Shown piece after piece: positions 27,062-38,100 of a stretch of DNA of 64,000 nucleotides. The notes below the pieces were generated by a model, which searched no databases, had not been told where the DNA came from, and worked only from the letters and a program-made list of their open reading frames with translations. This DNA is from Zopfochytrium polystomum (lineage: Eukaryota > Chytridiomycota > Chytridiomycetes > Chytridiales > Chytridiaceae). Position 1 is the first letter of the stretch. Every line of letters starts with the position of its first letter. A program made the position numbers and the translations under genes. The stretch lies in contig JAIVFJ010000028.1 in NCBI GenBank assembly GCA_025765615.1, forward strand, positions 124,001 to 188,000. Reading direction: 5' to 3'.

Positions 27062-28411
27062 ATGACCTTCTCCACTTTCCCCTCCGATCCGCTTGCCCAC
27101 AACGATGATGCCGACGACGATCTCACCGCTGTCGCCGCCGCCGTCACCGTCCCGCAGTCAGAGTACGACCGGCTCGAGGCCATGCTGCTCGGCCGCGCGC
27201 CAGTGGCCCCTCAAGCAACAGAAGCATCAGCAGCAGCAGCAGCATCGGCAACGTCGACGACAACCTCAACCACGACCGCAACAACTGTCGACGAGCCCTC
27301 TGTCGACTCCTCCGTCCCAGTCCCGCTCCAGGCCCGCTTCCGCGCCCTCTTCACCCTCAAGTCCCTCAAGTCCAACGCCGCCGTCGACGTCATTGCCAAG
27401 GCGTTCTCTGATCCGTCCGCTCTCCTGAAGCATGAGCTCGCCTACGTCCTCGGCCAAATGAAGAACCCGCACGCCATCCCCGTCCTCGTCGCCGTCCTCT
27501 GCGACCGCTCAGAGGTCCCCATGGTTCGGCACGAGGCCGCAGAGGCCCTCGGCGCCATCGGCGATCCCGCCTGTCTCCCCGTGCTGGAGGTGTTTGCCGC
27601 AAAAGAGGCGACGGCGGCGGCGGCGGCGGACTCCGGCGAGCAGGTTCCTGAGGTCGTCCGAGAGACTTGCGAGCTTGCCGTTGCAAAGATTCGGCACGAG
27701 ATGGCTGAGGCCGAGAGGTTGGAGAAGATGAAGCTAGCAGCCGAAGACGCAAAGGCAAAGGCGGCGAAGATTTCGGCGGCAAGGTTGGTTAACTGCGAGG
27801 ACTGCCTCTGGATCTGCCACCTCCCGCTAAACCGCCCTCCCCCATTTAGCACACAACTCTTCACGTCTATCGACCCCGCGCCGCCTTTTGAAAACGCAGA
27901 TTCGCTTTCGACAGAGGCACTCGGTGCGATACTCATGGACAAGAGCCTGAGCCTGTTTGAGCGTTACCGGGCAATGTTCACCCTCCGGAATCGCGGAGAC
28001 ACCGAGTCTGTGTTGGAGCTTGCCAAGGGGCTAGACGACGAGAGCGCCTTGTTCCGGCACGAGATTGGTATGCGTCGCTCCATGCCTTCCTTCAACGTGT
28101 TCTTTCCCTTACATCCGACCCGTCTCCCCCTCTCTTACCCGAACAAAGCCTACGTTTTTGGCCAGATGCAGCATCCCGCGAGCGTGCCACCTCTCATCAC
28201 GGCACTCTCCAAGCAGCACGAAGAAGGCATGGTCAGGCACGAGTGCGCAGAGGCGCTCGGCTCCATCGCAACGACCGATTGCCTGCCCGTCCTGCAGAAA
28301 TTTGCAGAGGACTCGGAGCAGGTCGTCAGAGAGTCGTGCGTCGTCGGGCTGGACATTTTCGACTTTGAAGCCTCGGGAGGGTTCCAGTACGCAGAGTCTT
28401 TGAGGACGTGA
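27062..28411 (+). CDS. LIA1: Deoxyhypusine hydroxylase (DOHH/Lia1)
   Basis: Hydroxylates deoxyhypusine on eIF5A, completing hypusine synthesis; a di-iron HEAT-repeat enzyme of the cytosol. Exons 27062-27783, 27850-28067 and 28149-28411 give about 400 residues. All four His-Glu iron-binding motifs are present: [30 protein letters not shown] (formed across the second intron) and [10 protein letters not shown]. The linker between the two HEAT halves includes TSIDPAPPF. Compared with yeast Lia1 (about 325 residues) there is an N-terminal extension of Ala/Thr/Ser-rich sequence. Both introns (66 and 81 bp) are multiples of three and free of in-frame stops, so the unspliced frame also reads through; the motif spacing shows they are introns. 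Confidence 0.95.
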   Translation: MTFSTFPSDPLAHNDDADDDLTAVAAAVTVPQSEYDRLEAMLLGRAPVAPQATEASAAAAASATSTTTSTTTATTVDEPSVDSSVPVPLQARFRALFTLKSLKSNAAVDVIAKAFSDPSALLKHELAYVLGQMKNPHAIPVLVAVLCDRSEVPMVRHEAAEALGAIGDPACLPVLEVFAAKEATAAAAADSGEQVPEVVRETCELAVAKIRHEMAEAERLEKMKLAAEDAKAKAAKISAARLVNCEDCLWICHLPLNRPPPFSTQLFTSIDPAPPFENADSLSTEALGAILMDKSLSLFERYRAMFTLRNRGDTESVLELAKGLDDESALFRHEIGMRRSMPSFNVFFPLHPTRLPLSYPNKAYVFGQMQHPASVPPLITALSKQHEEGMVRHECAEALGSIATTDCLPVLQKFAEDSEQVVRESCVVGLDIFDFEASGGFQYAESLRT

Positions 28412-28520
28412 GTGGGTAGCTTGCTGTGGGAAGGGGTTTTTGGCTTGACAAACCCAGAGTGGAAAAGAAGGGGCTGAAAAAAAAAAAGTTAACTATTGTT
28501 CGCATCCGTAATAATCCCAC

Positions 28521-31500
28521 ATGCCGCCAAATCCTGGCCAGCCAACGTCCGCTTCGCCGCCGCCGCCGCCACCTATAGCGCCGGCTTCCGGCCCGCTGCT
28601 AGCGCCGCCCAACGCCGACGGTGCCCTTGCGACAATGCTCTTGGCACCGCTTCCCAGCCAACCCCGGTCTATTCCGGTCCTCAACCCGGGGACGGTTCCC
28701 ATCGTCAAAGTAGACCGCCGTACGGCGGCGACGGAGGACCCGACCGTCAATATGAAAGGTTGCTTACTTGCCTTAAACAGAGAGAGAAAGCAGGAACGGG
28801 CACACAGCCCTGCCGAGTACTTAACCAATTCCGCATTTCCCCCTCTCAGGCGGCCACGCCCTTCGTGTACTGAAACGGGAAAACGAGGAGCTGTTCAAAG
28901 TGAACGCAGGTGCGCGTCGCGTTCGATCTCTCGTATTGGGTGGGACGGTGTGATGTGAAAAAGCAAAAGAAAAACAAAGCCCCTGGCTCGGCCGGGAAGG
29001 CGGCTCACATGGGAGGAGTGTTGTTCGCTGACCCGCCGGCCCCAACAAGAAAAGACTTGCAGCTCCAAATAGAACAGCTGCAGGTGTCCCGGCAAAAGGT
29101 TTTGGACGAGAACGCGGCGCTGGCAGGTACGACTCTCTTGGAGTTCTTTCACGCAACGTTAACGCAACCGGGGGGGTGTCCTTACCAACAGTCGAGTTGA
29201 AGGAGAAAAACAACAAAATCGCCGTCCTCCGCAAACTGGAGCTGCACGAGTCGCGAAACATGCGATCACAGTTGAGTTTTTCAGCGGAGCTGTTTGCGGA
29301 GGACTTTTTTTCTCACAAAATATTACTTGGGCTATTTTTTTTTTTTTTTTTTTTTTTTTCCTTTTCACACAGGGAGGAGGTCGAGACTCTGCTTGTGGCC
29401 GAGACGAGCAGGCGTATACGGCTGGAAACGGAGGCGAGGGAGCTGCGCCGTGCATTGGAGAGGTGTAAAGGCACGGAGAAAGAGTATCGACTGTAGGTAG
29501 ACGACGGTGGGAAGGTGAAAGGGGGATAAGAGGAAGGTGCGGAGAAGGCGGGAGAAACGACTTCGATTGGGCTGACTTACAACCTCTTCGCTTCCCCCCC
29601 CCCCCCCCCCCCCCCCCCCAAGGATCGTTGACGAAGCCACGACTACTCGCTCCCAGCACGAGGACACGATTGCGACGCAGCAAAAAGAGGTTGTACGCAT
29701 GCAGAAGCGTGTCAAGTACGTGTCGCCTTTTTGGGAGATCGGGGCCGCTACGGCAGACAGTCCGTTCTAATGGTGGGGATTCTGCGTGCTTTTACTGACT
29801 CCAGGGACATGGAATTTGAAGTTGACGAGTTGCGGGTAAACGTCATCAAAAGCGAGCGACGATGCGAAGATTTGGAAAAGAGGATGGTGTGAGTCCTAGC
29901 ATGCAATGTCATTCAAGCATCTTCTTCTCCCCCCTCCCAACGTCTTCGTTCCAGCGCTCCCTTCCTGCGCCAGACCGTAACCTCCTTTTTGTTAGCTCTA
30001 CGACTCAGAAGAACGATCTTCTTACTCAAGTGGAAACTGCTCTGCGCGAGGAAAACACTGCTTTGCAAAAACGACTGAGGTAACTAGATTTTATCACAGC
30101 CGGCCCGACTCCGTAGTTCAGGCCGCCAAGTGGACTGAATGCTCGCCGCCAACTCCTCTTCTTGGATTCCAGAGAACTGATCGACGCGAACAAGGAGGTT
30201 ACCGGAAACTACCAGGCTATCAAGAAGAACCACGACTTGAAGCGAAGCGAGTTTGAAGACTTGGCGACAGAGCTCGAAGAAGCCAAGAATGCGTGCCAGC
30301 TTGCGATTGTAAGCTGCCTCTCTCCCCTCTCACTTTCTGGTTTCGTTGCAAAAACGCCCTTTGCAACCCGCGACTGCGGTGTCTCCTGACTCATCACCCC
30401 GCTGTTTACAATCATGTCAGCGCCAGCGCAAGGCAACGCAGTCGGAGCTCACTGTCGCCACCAAGCAACGACAGGAAATGGCCGAGAAGAATAAGGCCAT
30501 GGAGAATCTCCTCGCTCGAAAGGAAAAGGACATTGCGGACCTGTTGACTAAAGTGAACGACACTATTAACGACTACGAAATGAAGCTCGAGCGAAAGGAG
30601 GAGCAGATGTGGGCCATGAGTTTGCAGCTGTCCGAAGGAGGTGAATACAGCCCTTCTGAACGGTCGCATTTGCTGACTGGCTACTGTTCCCCCCGCACAC
30701 CCCGATCTTTACCCTTCTTTTTCCTCCCTCCCCAGCGGATTCGCAGAAAAACAGGAACCACATTGCAATCGACCCAGATTTTATAAATGACATTGAGAAA
30801 AAGTGGCAAGGTTTCCGTCCAACGCACTCGATTTCGTTTGCGACGTCGTTTCTCAAACTTCGCATTCCTCCTCCCGATCTTCGTTTTTTACTATAATTTA
30901 GCAAAGGAGAAGAATCTGCAGGCCGAAATCGACCGTATATCCAGTCTTTTGCATGAAAAGGAGGATAAAATCAACGGTAGGTTGGAAGCTCTCGGCACTC
31001 TTTGTGTAGTTGACGATCCTTTCTTTGGGTAGCATTGGCCAATCAAGTGTCGGACCTGCACAAGAACCAGTTCCAACCGCGCATGGAACGGCTCAAAGCG
31101 ATTGAAAAGGATATCAAAAGCAGGATGGAGGAGTATGCCCTCGCGGAAGAAAGAATGGAGGTCAGAGCAGGGCACTTTTTTCTTCTCGATCCGGTGGTCT
31201 GAGCTTTCTAAAATCGCCCCTTTGCCAGACGGGGTTCCTTTGCCCGCGAGACCTACAGTGCTTCAAAGTTCCCATGACCTTGATTCCCTGTGGGGTGAGT
31301 TGCGCCTGATAGTTTCCACCTGTTTTGGTTCTAACGCCTCGCTTCACTGAACTCCGATCTGGCAGCATACCTACTGTAAAGGTTGCATAGACTCCCTGCA
31401 GGAGGAAAACTACAACAAAATCAAATGCCAGGTCTGCAACGTCCCAGTGGAACACGTCTTCCGTAATGAACAGGTGTCACATTTGCCTCGCTTTATTTGC

Positions 31501-31892
31501 GATAATAACATTTTCACCTTCAGTTGGAGTCTGTCGGCGAACAGTTTGCGCGGAGGAAAACGCTCACGGTGTCGTTTTTGGAGTGGTGCGTTTCTTTTGC
31601 TTGTCGTTTGCGCTTCACCGTCAGATTGCGATACTTATTTACAATCTCTCGCCAGGATTAAAATGCTCAAAGTTTACCTTCCAGGTGAAGCGTTAGGTTT
31701 ACTGGATTGCCATCGGCGTTGTCTGACGATTGCATTCTTCTTAACCACTACCTTCCACCTCGCTTCCCACGTGTACACCGTTAGCACAATAATGTCTATA
31801 CAAATAAATCTAAGATCCAGTGGGCGTTCACAAAGAAGGACAGCTCTTGTATTGTGTTTGACTCCAACAAAGCCTCACTTGAGCTCTTCTGA
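28521..31892 (+). CDS. Coiled-coil protein with C-terminal RING-like zinc finger, function unknown
   Basis: I do not recognise an orthologue. Eighteen exons join with consistent phases to about 622 residues: 28521-28758, 28850-28909, 28980-29126, 29192-29270, 29373-29492, 29623-29715, 29805-29888, 29996-30079, 30173-30308, 30421-30640, 30736-30810, 30902-30976, 31033-31160, 31229-31294, 31366-31473, 31524-31585, 31656-31671 and 31815-31892. The first 80 residues are Pro-rich and disordered. Residues about 90-510 are nearly continuous Glu/Lys/Arg/Gln coiled coil. A RING-like finger at about 514-571 shows TGFLCPRDLQCFKVP, IPCGHTYCKGCID and KCQVCN. The second ligand of the usual first C-x2-C pair is an Asp (CPRD). 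This suggests an E3 ubiquitin ligase or a structural scaffold. The final two exons are the least certain. Confidence 0.75.
29335..29359. repeat. Poly-T tract in intron 4 of the RING-like gene
   Basis: About 25 consecutive T bases lie shortly before the acceptor at 29371-29372. Confidence 0.95.
29594..29619. repeat. Poly-C tract next to a splice acceptor
   Basis: Twenty-six consecutive C bases run to within one base of the acceptor AG at 29621-29622, replacing a normal polypyrimidine tract. Confidence 0.95.
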
Positions 31893-32167
31893 AAGCTTAT
31901 TCCGGCTCCTTTTTTGACGCTTGGTCAGTCTAGTGACTCCCGTAAACAGCGTCCAGCAGCTGTGCCGATTAGGGTGGAAGCAACCCAGCCATTTGCATAA
32001 TTTAAGCGCTGCAGGTTTCAAAGCAGTCTTCTTTGGTCCTTGCTTCGCAGTAGCGGCGAGTGAAGAAGCGCCGCAGACGGTTTGGGGTGGCTGGCGATCC
32101 GTGCGTGAGGACCTTTTTTACTGCAGTTGGGGTGGGTGCGTGGCCAATTTATTTTTATTTTTATTTT

Positions 32168-32208
<41 letters not shown>

Positions 32209-32455
32209 TTGACCGTTGTTTGTGAAAATAACAAATGTGAGCAACTTTTTTCGGGCAGAATGGTTCGTCAACATCGTCACTGTTTTCTTCCCACCATGGG
32301 GGGCCGGGGGCATCTGGCACTCAAGGGCCCCAGGGTTCAAGTCTCGATGCCCAAGAAGAGTACGGTCTTGAATCACAAGAAGTACTTATCGCCAGGCAAG
32401 ACAAATATATGGTTGGCTTGATTGGGTCATTTCGGCTGCTTGCTCTGGCCAACAA
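31893..32455. other. Intergenic with 37-base poly-T tract
   Basis: Downstream of the RING-like gene there is no coding sequence I can support. A run of 37 T bases lies at 32171-32207. Confidence 0.65.
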
Positions 32456-32605
32456 AGTGTAAACAGTCTACTCTGAGTGAGTGAGTGGAAGGAGTGAATG
32501 AAGTGGAGGTGTGTGTTTGTGGGTGGTCCTCAACTTGGAGAGAAAGAGAAAAACTCTGTTATGAATAATTTATACATGATGATGATATGCACACTGTAAT
32601 AGTTG
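32456..32605 (-). repeat. Partial copia LTR copy
   Basis: About 150 bp starting gtaaacagtctactctgag and ending gcacactgtaatag is a close copy of part of the LTR at 43441-43730, in the same window orientation. The first six bases or so of the full LTR and its right half are missing. Confidence 0.8.
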
Positions 32606-32866
32606 CTGGGCAAGTGTGACTGGCACAGAGTAAAAACCTCTCCTATATTATCTGCTTGAGCAGAGGAGGAGGAAAACTGTTAACACCAGGTTTCTGTTCC
32701 ACTTAATACTTGGAGTATTTGTCATCAGCACAAGCCAGTGCCCAGGTCTGCATTGGTGGTGGCTCACTCTCCCATGGGCATTGTGAGAACGATAACTGAC
32801 AGTCACAATAGGTTCGGGTCTGTCTTGTGCCTCTTGCTGCTAACCAGTCATTTCTGCCTAACACAA
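32592..32866 (+). repeat. Dispersed repeat, inverted copy of 40614-40880
   Basis: From ctgtaatagttgct through to gcctaa this sequence matches the reverse complement of 40614-40880 with scattered mismatches. Shared segments include taaaaacctctcctatatta and ctcactctcccatgggcat. It directly follows the LTR fragment and precedes the hAT remnant. Confidence 0.85.
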
Positions 32867-32869
32867 AGA

Positions 32870-33125
32870 GCAGTTGGGAAAGTATTATGGAGGATGGACT
32901 CAGGAAGAAGCAGTGTTGTGGTACTTTCTACTACCCAGACCTGTCATGGATACCTCCAACGTCAAACACTGTTGAGAGGCTCTTCAGCAAATGTTCTTTT
33001 GTTCGCACTGCGACCAGAAATCTATGCTGCCAGAGAATTTCGAATGTATGCTGCTTTTGAAAGAGAATCGATCTTTCTGGAGCGAAGAATTGATTGTGGG
33101 GCTTCTTGGGATGGTCAGAAACAAA
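32870..33125 (+). pseudogene. hAT transposase C-terminal remnant
   Basis: The translation contains YPDLSWIPPTSNTVERLFS, the hAT dimerisation signature (proline-rich lead-in, then ERLFS). It continues as KCSFVRTATRN and then, after a one-base frame change, as LMLPENFECMLLLKENRSFW. This is the last part of a hAT-family DNA transposase. I see no upstream transposase body or matching terminal repeats nearby, so it is a truncated, frameshifted relic. Confidence 0.8.
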
Positions 33126-33347
33126 GGAGTGTCTTCGTTTTGTCCTTTCCCCCAATACTATTGAAAATTGATTGAGAGACAAAAATTGAATCGAAATTGA
33201 ATTTGCAAACCCTAGGGTGAGGTCCGCAAGTACAATTGCGAGCTCAAGTTTAGCAGCTACTACTGGATATCGAAGCGGATTAGAGCAAATATAAAAGACC
33301 GTGTGTTTGACTGTGCGTATGTGTGCGTGTTGTGTGTGTGTGTGTGT

Positions 33348-33405
<58 letters not shown>

Positions 33406-34085
33406 TCGTGTGGTGTGCTTGTGTGTTTCGAAAGACTCCCAGCAACCCATTGGCTGCATGCTGGGAGAGTCCCGCTCACTCGCTTACACACAGTGCCCAT
33501 TTAAATTTAAGAGTCGCGAAATGTAAAAAATTTGTATGGTGGCTTTGCGTAAAGACCCCCCTAATCCTTGCCCACTCTTCCACTGGACTTGCGGATGCAT
33601 CTCACCGCCGGTCAATTGGACCGGTGCACGTCCGCGCGAGGGAAAACCGTGGGGGTCGTATTTGTTGGCGGTGTCGTTTTCCGACAAATGCAAACTCTCG
33701 CGCTCCGAACGAGTAAACAAAGGCATTCTCGGAACAGACAGGCACACGAACACACACCCACACACACTTTCTCTCTCGCTCTCTCTCACTCTCTCAAAGC
33801 TCCGCTGCCCTTCTTCCACCAGTCAAACCACTCATAAAAAGTCAAACTTCCACGAACCTACCAGCCGGTTGCTACGTTTCCCCCACTTTTGAGAAGTAAA
33901 CTTTCGCAACGCTATCCCCCGAGCCAGTCGCAAGGTCCTTTTTTTATTTTATTATTCACGTGGTGACCTTGTGGCCCCACACTCGGGAGGAGTTGTAATG
34001 CCATTTTTGAGGGTGTGACTGCAAACCAGGCTGAGCCAGCGATCCGAGACAGAAGAGTACCAAGACCCACAGGCCACCCAGCCGA
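33126..34085. other. Intergenic with (GT)n tract
   Basis: No supported gene. A GT microsatellite occupies 33331-33404, and CT repeats lie near 33768-33797. Confidence 0.65.
33331..33404. repeat. (GT)n microsatellite
   Basis: About 74 bases of nearly uninterrupted GT dinucleotide. Confidence 0.95.
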
Positions 34086-35126
34086 TCAACGTTGAAACAA
34101 ATTCACTCCTTGTGATTCAAGACTGTACTCTCGCAGATTGACAAAGCGAATTTTGTCGTTCACCCCAAAGCCTCCGCCTTTACAGAAATCAATCTTCACA
34201 GTTGGAGGCAAGACTTTCAACTTGTTCAACAAGATTTCGGTGAAGCTTTGGTTTTCCGTCCGCATCTGCCTCGTCTTCTGGCTTCCTTCTTCAAAATTAA
34301 GTGAAATTGGCGCAAAAGTGAATCGATGCACATGTTTCGGGGCAATAAAATACGTTTACTATGTTAGTTCGACCTTCTTTTTCATTATTTTTTTCGCCCA
34401 GCCAGCTAAGCTTTCGAAGAGCGATTTCGGAAGCATTTTGAGGAGGATACGTCGGGTCGGTCGTGGTTGATTTTCTTCGTTTTTCTTTTTTCTTTTTTTT
34501 TTTCCTCTTTGACAGAGAGTAGAAAAATTACTACTGAGTTTGAAAGAAACGTAACAAATTTGACGATCGGTACAAAGGGCTCGCGTAAAATGATTTGGGA
34601 CTAGAAATAACCAATTGAGGCTGCCCAGAGGTTCAGGCGTTGGTTGGAGGAGGTCATTCGTTTTTTGCGTCCTCCTTGTTTTCAGCGAGACCGAAAAGAG
34701 ATGGTAGAATCTTTGTATAAATCTTATCAAAGGCCACAATAGGTAGCTAGCATAGATGCCTTGGTCGGGAGTGAATTCAGTCTTGCAGTGGTCGTCGTTG
34801 TAATCCATGAAATTGCGTAAGTGCGGTATTAGAGCAGACCAGACCATGCTGCTGTTCTCATGGACTTTCTCATGCGTACAACCCAGACGTTGTTGCGAAA
34901 GAACTTGAGATTGTTTCTTGAAAAAGTGGCTGCTCGAACGCAAAGGGTAAAACCGCGAAGTCCACTCGACTGACGGTCCTTTTTCAATGACTGCAAAAAT
35001 AAAACAAAAAAAAACAAAAAAAAAAAAAACAAAAGAAAGAAAGAAGGAAAGAAAGAAAAGTCGAGTGGCCAAGAATACCTGTAGTGTCCAACTTTCCATT
35101 TTAGGAATCACGCGAGCGAGCATCAA
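34086..35126 (-). CDS. Unassigned minus-strand open frames, possible gene or pseudogene
   Basis: A 255-codon open frame (35126-34359) and an 81-codon frame (34331-34086) lie head to tail on the minus strand. Parts look protein-like rather than random: LIPHLRNFMDYNDDHCKTEF followed by TPDQGIYASYLLWP in the first, and VLPPTVKIDFCKGGGFGV in the second. The N-terminal Phe-rich stretch is a translation of an A/AAAG-repeat and is unlikely to be coding. I cannot name a family or place introns with confidence. Confidence 0.25.
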
Positions 35127-35148
35127 AGCGATACATTATCATCATCGC

Positions 35149-38100
35149 ATGCTGCCGCCCGAAGAGCTCGCCGAGGCGCAGCGGCCTATCCGCTTCAGCC
35201 TGCTCTCGTGGCTCTTCGTCTCGTGGATGGACCCGCTGCTTTGGCGCGGGTACAGGCGGCCACTGCAGCCACAGGTGTGTGCGTCGTCGTGGCTTGTCCT
35301 TGTCCGCCGAGTTGGTTGGTCTGGTTCGGTTCAACAGCCAAGCTTAAGACCCATCGTCCTCAACGCCACAACAACAACAACGCAACAACAACAACAAACA
35401 GGACCTTTTCGGGATGAGAGACAGCGATCGTGCTGACGCTCTTTCGAGTGTTCTCGATTCGTTCCGCGAGGAACTGAAGGCTTACCACGCCAACGAAGCC
35501 GCTGGTGCCGCCCATCGTTCCGCCGAGGGCCCAACAAGCGGAAATGCTACACACAAACCTTCGGTAGCATCCGCCAAACTGAGGCGGGGGCCGCCATCGC
35601 TCCTATCAGCTCTCACCAAGCGCTTTGGTTTGACTTGGTTGATCAGTGGTATTCTGTACGCGCTCTCCATCGCCGCTCAACTCGCAGTCCCGACTTTTAT
35701 TCAGCAAGTCATCTACTATTTGCAGTCAGGCACAGATCCATACTCAAAATCCCATTTGTTCATGCCGAACGGGCTGTCCATTGCGTTCACCATCTTTGGG
35801 CTCCAGATATTATCTACGCTGTTTGGTCGTTCTTACGAGCAAATCGTGAAGACGGTTACAATCAACGCCAGAACTGCCTTGCTCGGTGCCATTTATGAGA
35901 AGAGCTTGATTCTATCTGGGGAAGCTCGGCAAACTTTTAGCCAGGGTCAAATCCTAAACTTGATCAACGTGGACATCCAAAGCCTGACGGAATTTTCCCA
36001 GCAACTTCACAACGTGTGGGCAACGCCCCTGCAAGGTTCTGCAGTTTGCTCCTTTTTTTTCTGTTTCGCCCTCCGTCTATCTCTTACTCTTCCTTTGTCC
36101 CTCCCCGACAGTCGCCGTCACGATCGTTCTCCTCCGCAACCTCATAGGCAATGCCATGTTCTTCTCCTTCGTGGTGCTAGGAGTGTCTGCAGCCATTCAG
36201 GGCGGAGCCCTTACGCCGCTTTACTCCGTGGATCAGAAGTTCCGCGCAGCCAGCGACTCAAGACTCAAGGCGATCCGCGAGATGCTGTACGCGATGCGAT
36301 CGATCAAGCTGCACGCCTGGGAGCCCTTCTTTTACAGCCGCGTGACTGGATTCCGCGACGCTCAGACAGCCAAGCTCAAGATTATCAGCATCGCCTTCTG
36401 TTTATTCCTCGCGCTGGGCCAGGTCACTCCGTCCTTGATGCCGGTCGTCGGTTTGATTGTTTGGGTGAAGCAATACGCACCCGGCCAGATCCTCGATCCG
36501 GCGGTTGTATTTCCGGCGCTGTCGCTGTACACCATTCTTGCGGGTCCCTTGTTTCAGCTGCCGCAACTTGGATTGTGAGTGCCTCTTTTTCCACTAGTGC
36601 AAATGTGGAGTCGCCGACTTAAACATTTATTTGCAATCTCAGAATTGTCGTCGGAACCTCCGTATCATTTAAACGCATCCAGTCATTCCTCCTCGCTGCC
36701 GAGTCTCAGCCGTTACGGACCGATACAATGGAACCGACGGGGGATGCAGTGGCTGCAATTTCATTCAATAACGCGTCGTTCAAATGGGACGTGGAGCGTA
36801 AAGAAGACACGGAGGAAGGCGCAAAGGAAGGAAGCAGAGACCCTGGTCAGGTTGGGAAAAACTCCGACAGCAATGGATCAGACGAAAAGTCGAAAGGTCC
36901 GGGGAAGAGGAGACTTAGGAGGAAAAATGACCCGAAAGCGGAGGACGAGGTTGATCTTTCCTCTTCAGAGGCGAGGCCCTTTTTCCGCGATCTCTCACTG
37001 AGCATTCCGGCTGGAAGACTCACCTGCATCGTCGGGCCGGTCGGAGCGGGCAAGTCAAGCCTCCTGTCCGCGATCATCGGCGAAATGACTGTAGCCAAGC
37101 CAACGAAATCGTCTGCTGGATCCCCCACTGGATCCACCGTGCCACCAGTCCCCCCGGTGACGATCAAAGGGCGGATAGCTTATGCACCACAACAGCCATG
37201 GATCCTTACCGAGACTGTTGACGAGAATATTACGTTTTCCGGCGGCTCACCAGGCAGAGATCCTCTTCAGGAAGAGGAATGGATGAAGTTTGTGATTGAA
37301 GCGGCGATGCTCGATGCCGATCTGGAAACTCTGCCTGCAGGAAGAAAAACCCTCATAGGCGAAAAAGGTGTCAACCTCAGTGGAGGGCAACAAGCCCGTG
37401 TCGCGCTTGGTAAGCTCGTAGGGACTTTCCTCTCTGTACAAAAACCCTGCTTAAGCCAACCTTTTGAAAACAGCGCGCGCTCTCTACCAGGATGCAGACA
37501 TTTACCTTTTGGTTTGTTCTCTGCAACGTTGCTCATGGTTAGAGTACTGACCCATGTGTTGCCAAAAAATTGAAACAAGGACGATCCCATTTCAGCGCTT
37601 GACGCGCATGTCGGCGCCGCTGTCTTTGAGCGCTGCATCAAAAGAGCACTGTCCTCGAAGACTGTCGTCCTAGTCACACACCAGCTTCACCTGCTTCCTT
37701 ACGCTGATTTGATCGTCGTCCTCGACAAAGGCACCGTCGCGCAGAGAGGAACATACAGAGATCTCATCCAAGACGAGGCCGGCCCTCTTGCAGGAATGAT
37801 GCGTGGGTACACTGTCGGTGGACGCGGTGAAATGGAGAGGACACGGAGGGCGTCACACAGAACCACTGCCAGCAGCTCCGCTGACCCTGCAATAGACGAC
37901 ACAGCGGAAGACGTGGCCGAATATGACGGAGCGGTTAATGAGATCAACGAGCCAAAGACACGGATGCCGACTGCCGTCGCCAGTGGAGACCGCGACATTA
38001 TCGAGGAGGAGGATCGCGCCACGGGGCGTGTGGAGAGAAAAGTGTGGACCCACTTTTTCAAAGCTGCTGGTGGATGGGTCGTTATAGTTCCGATCCTAAT

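Noticed and set aside
32308..32352. tRNA-like hairpin: GGGCATC pairs with GATGCCC 45 bases apart, with a B-box-like GGTTCAAGTCT inside
   Set aside because: It is too short for a tRNA, with no D-arm or anticodon arm, and the T-stem does not pair properly. At most it is a tRNA fragment.
34359..35126. Phe-rich hydrophobic N-terminus of the minus-strand ORF read as a signal or membrane segment
   Set aside because: It is the translation of an A/AAAG-rich tract, not evidence for a membrane protein.
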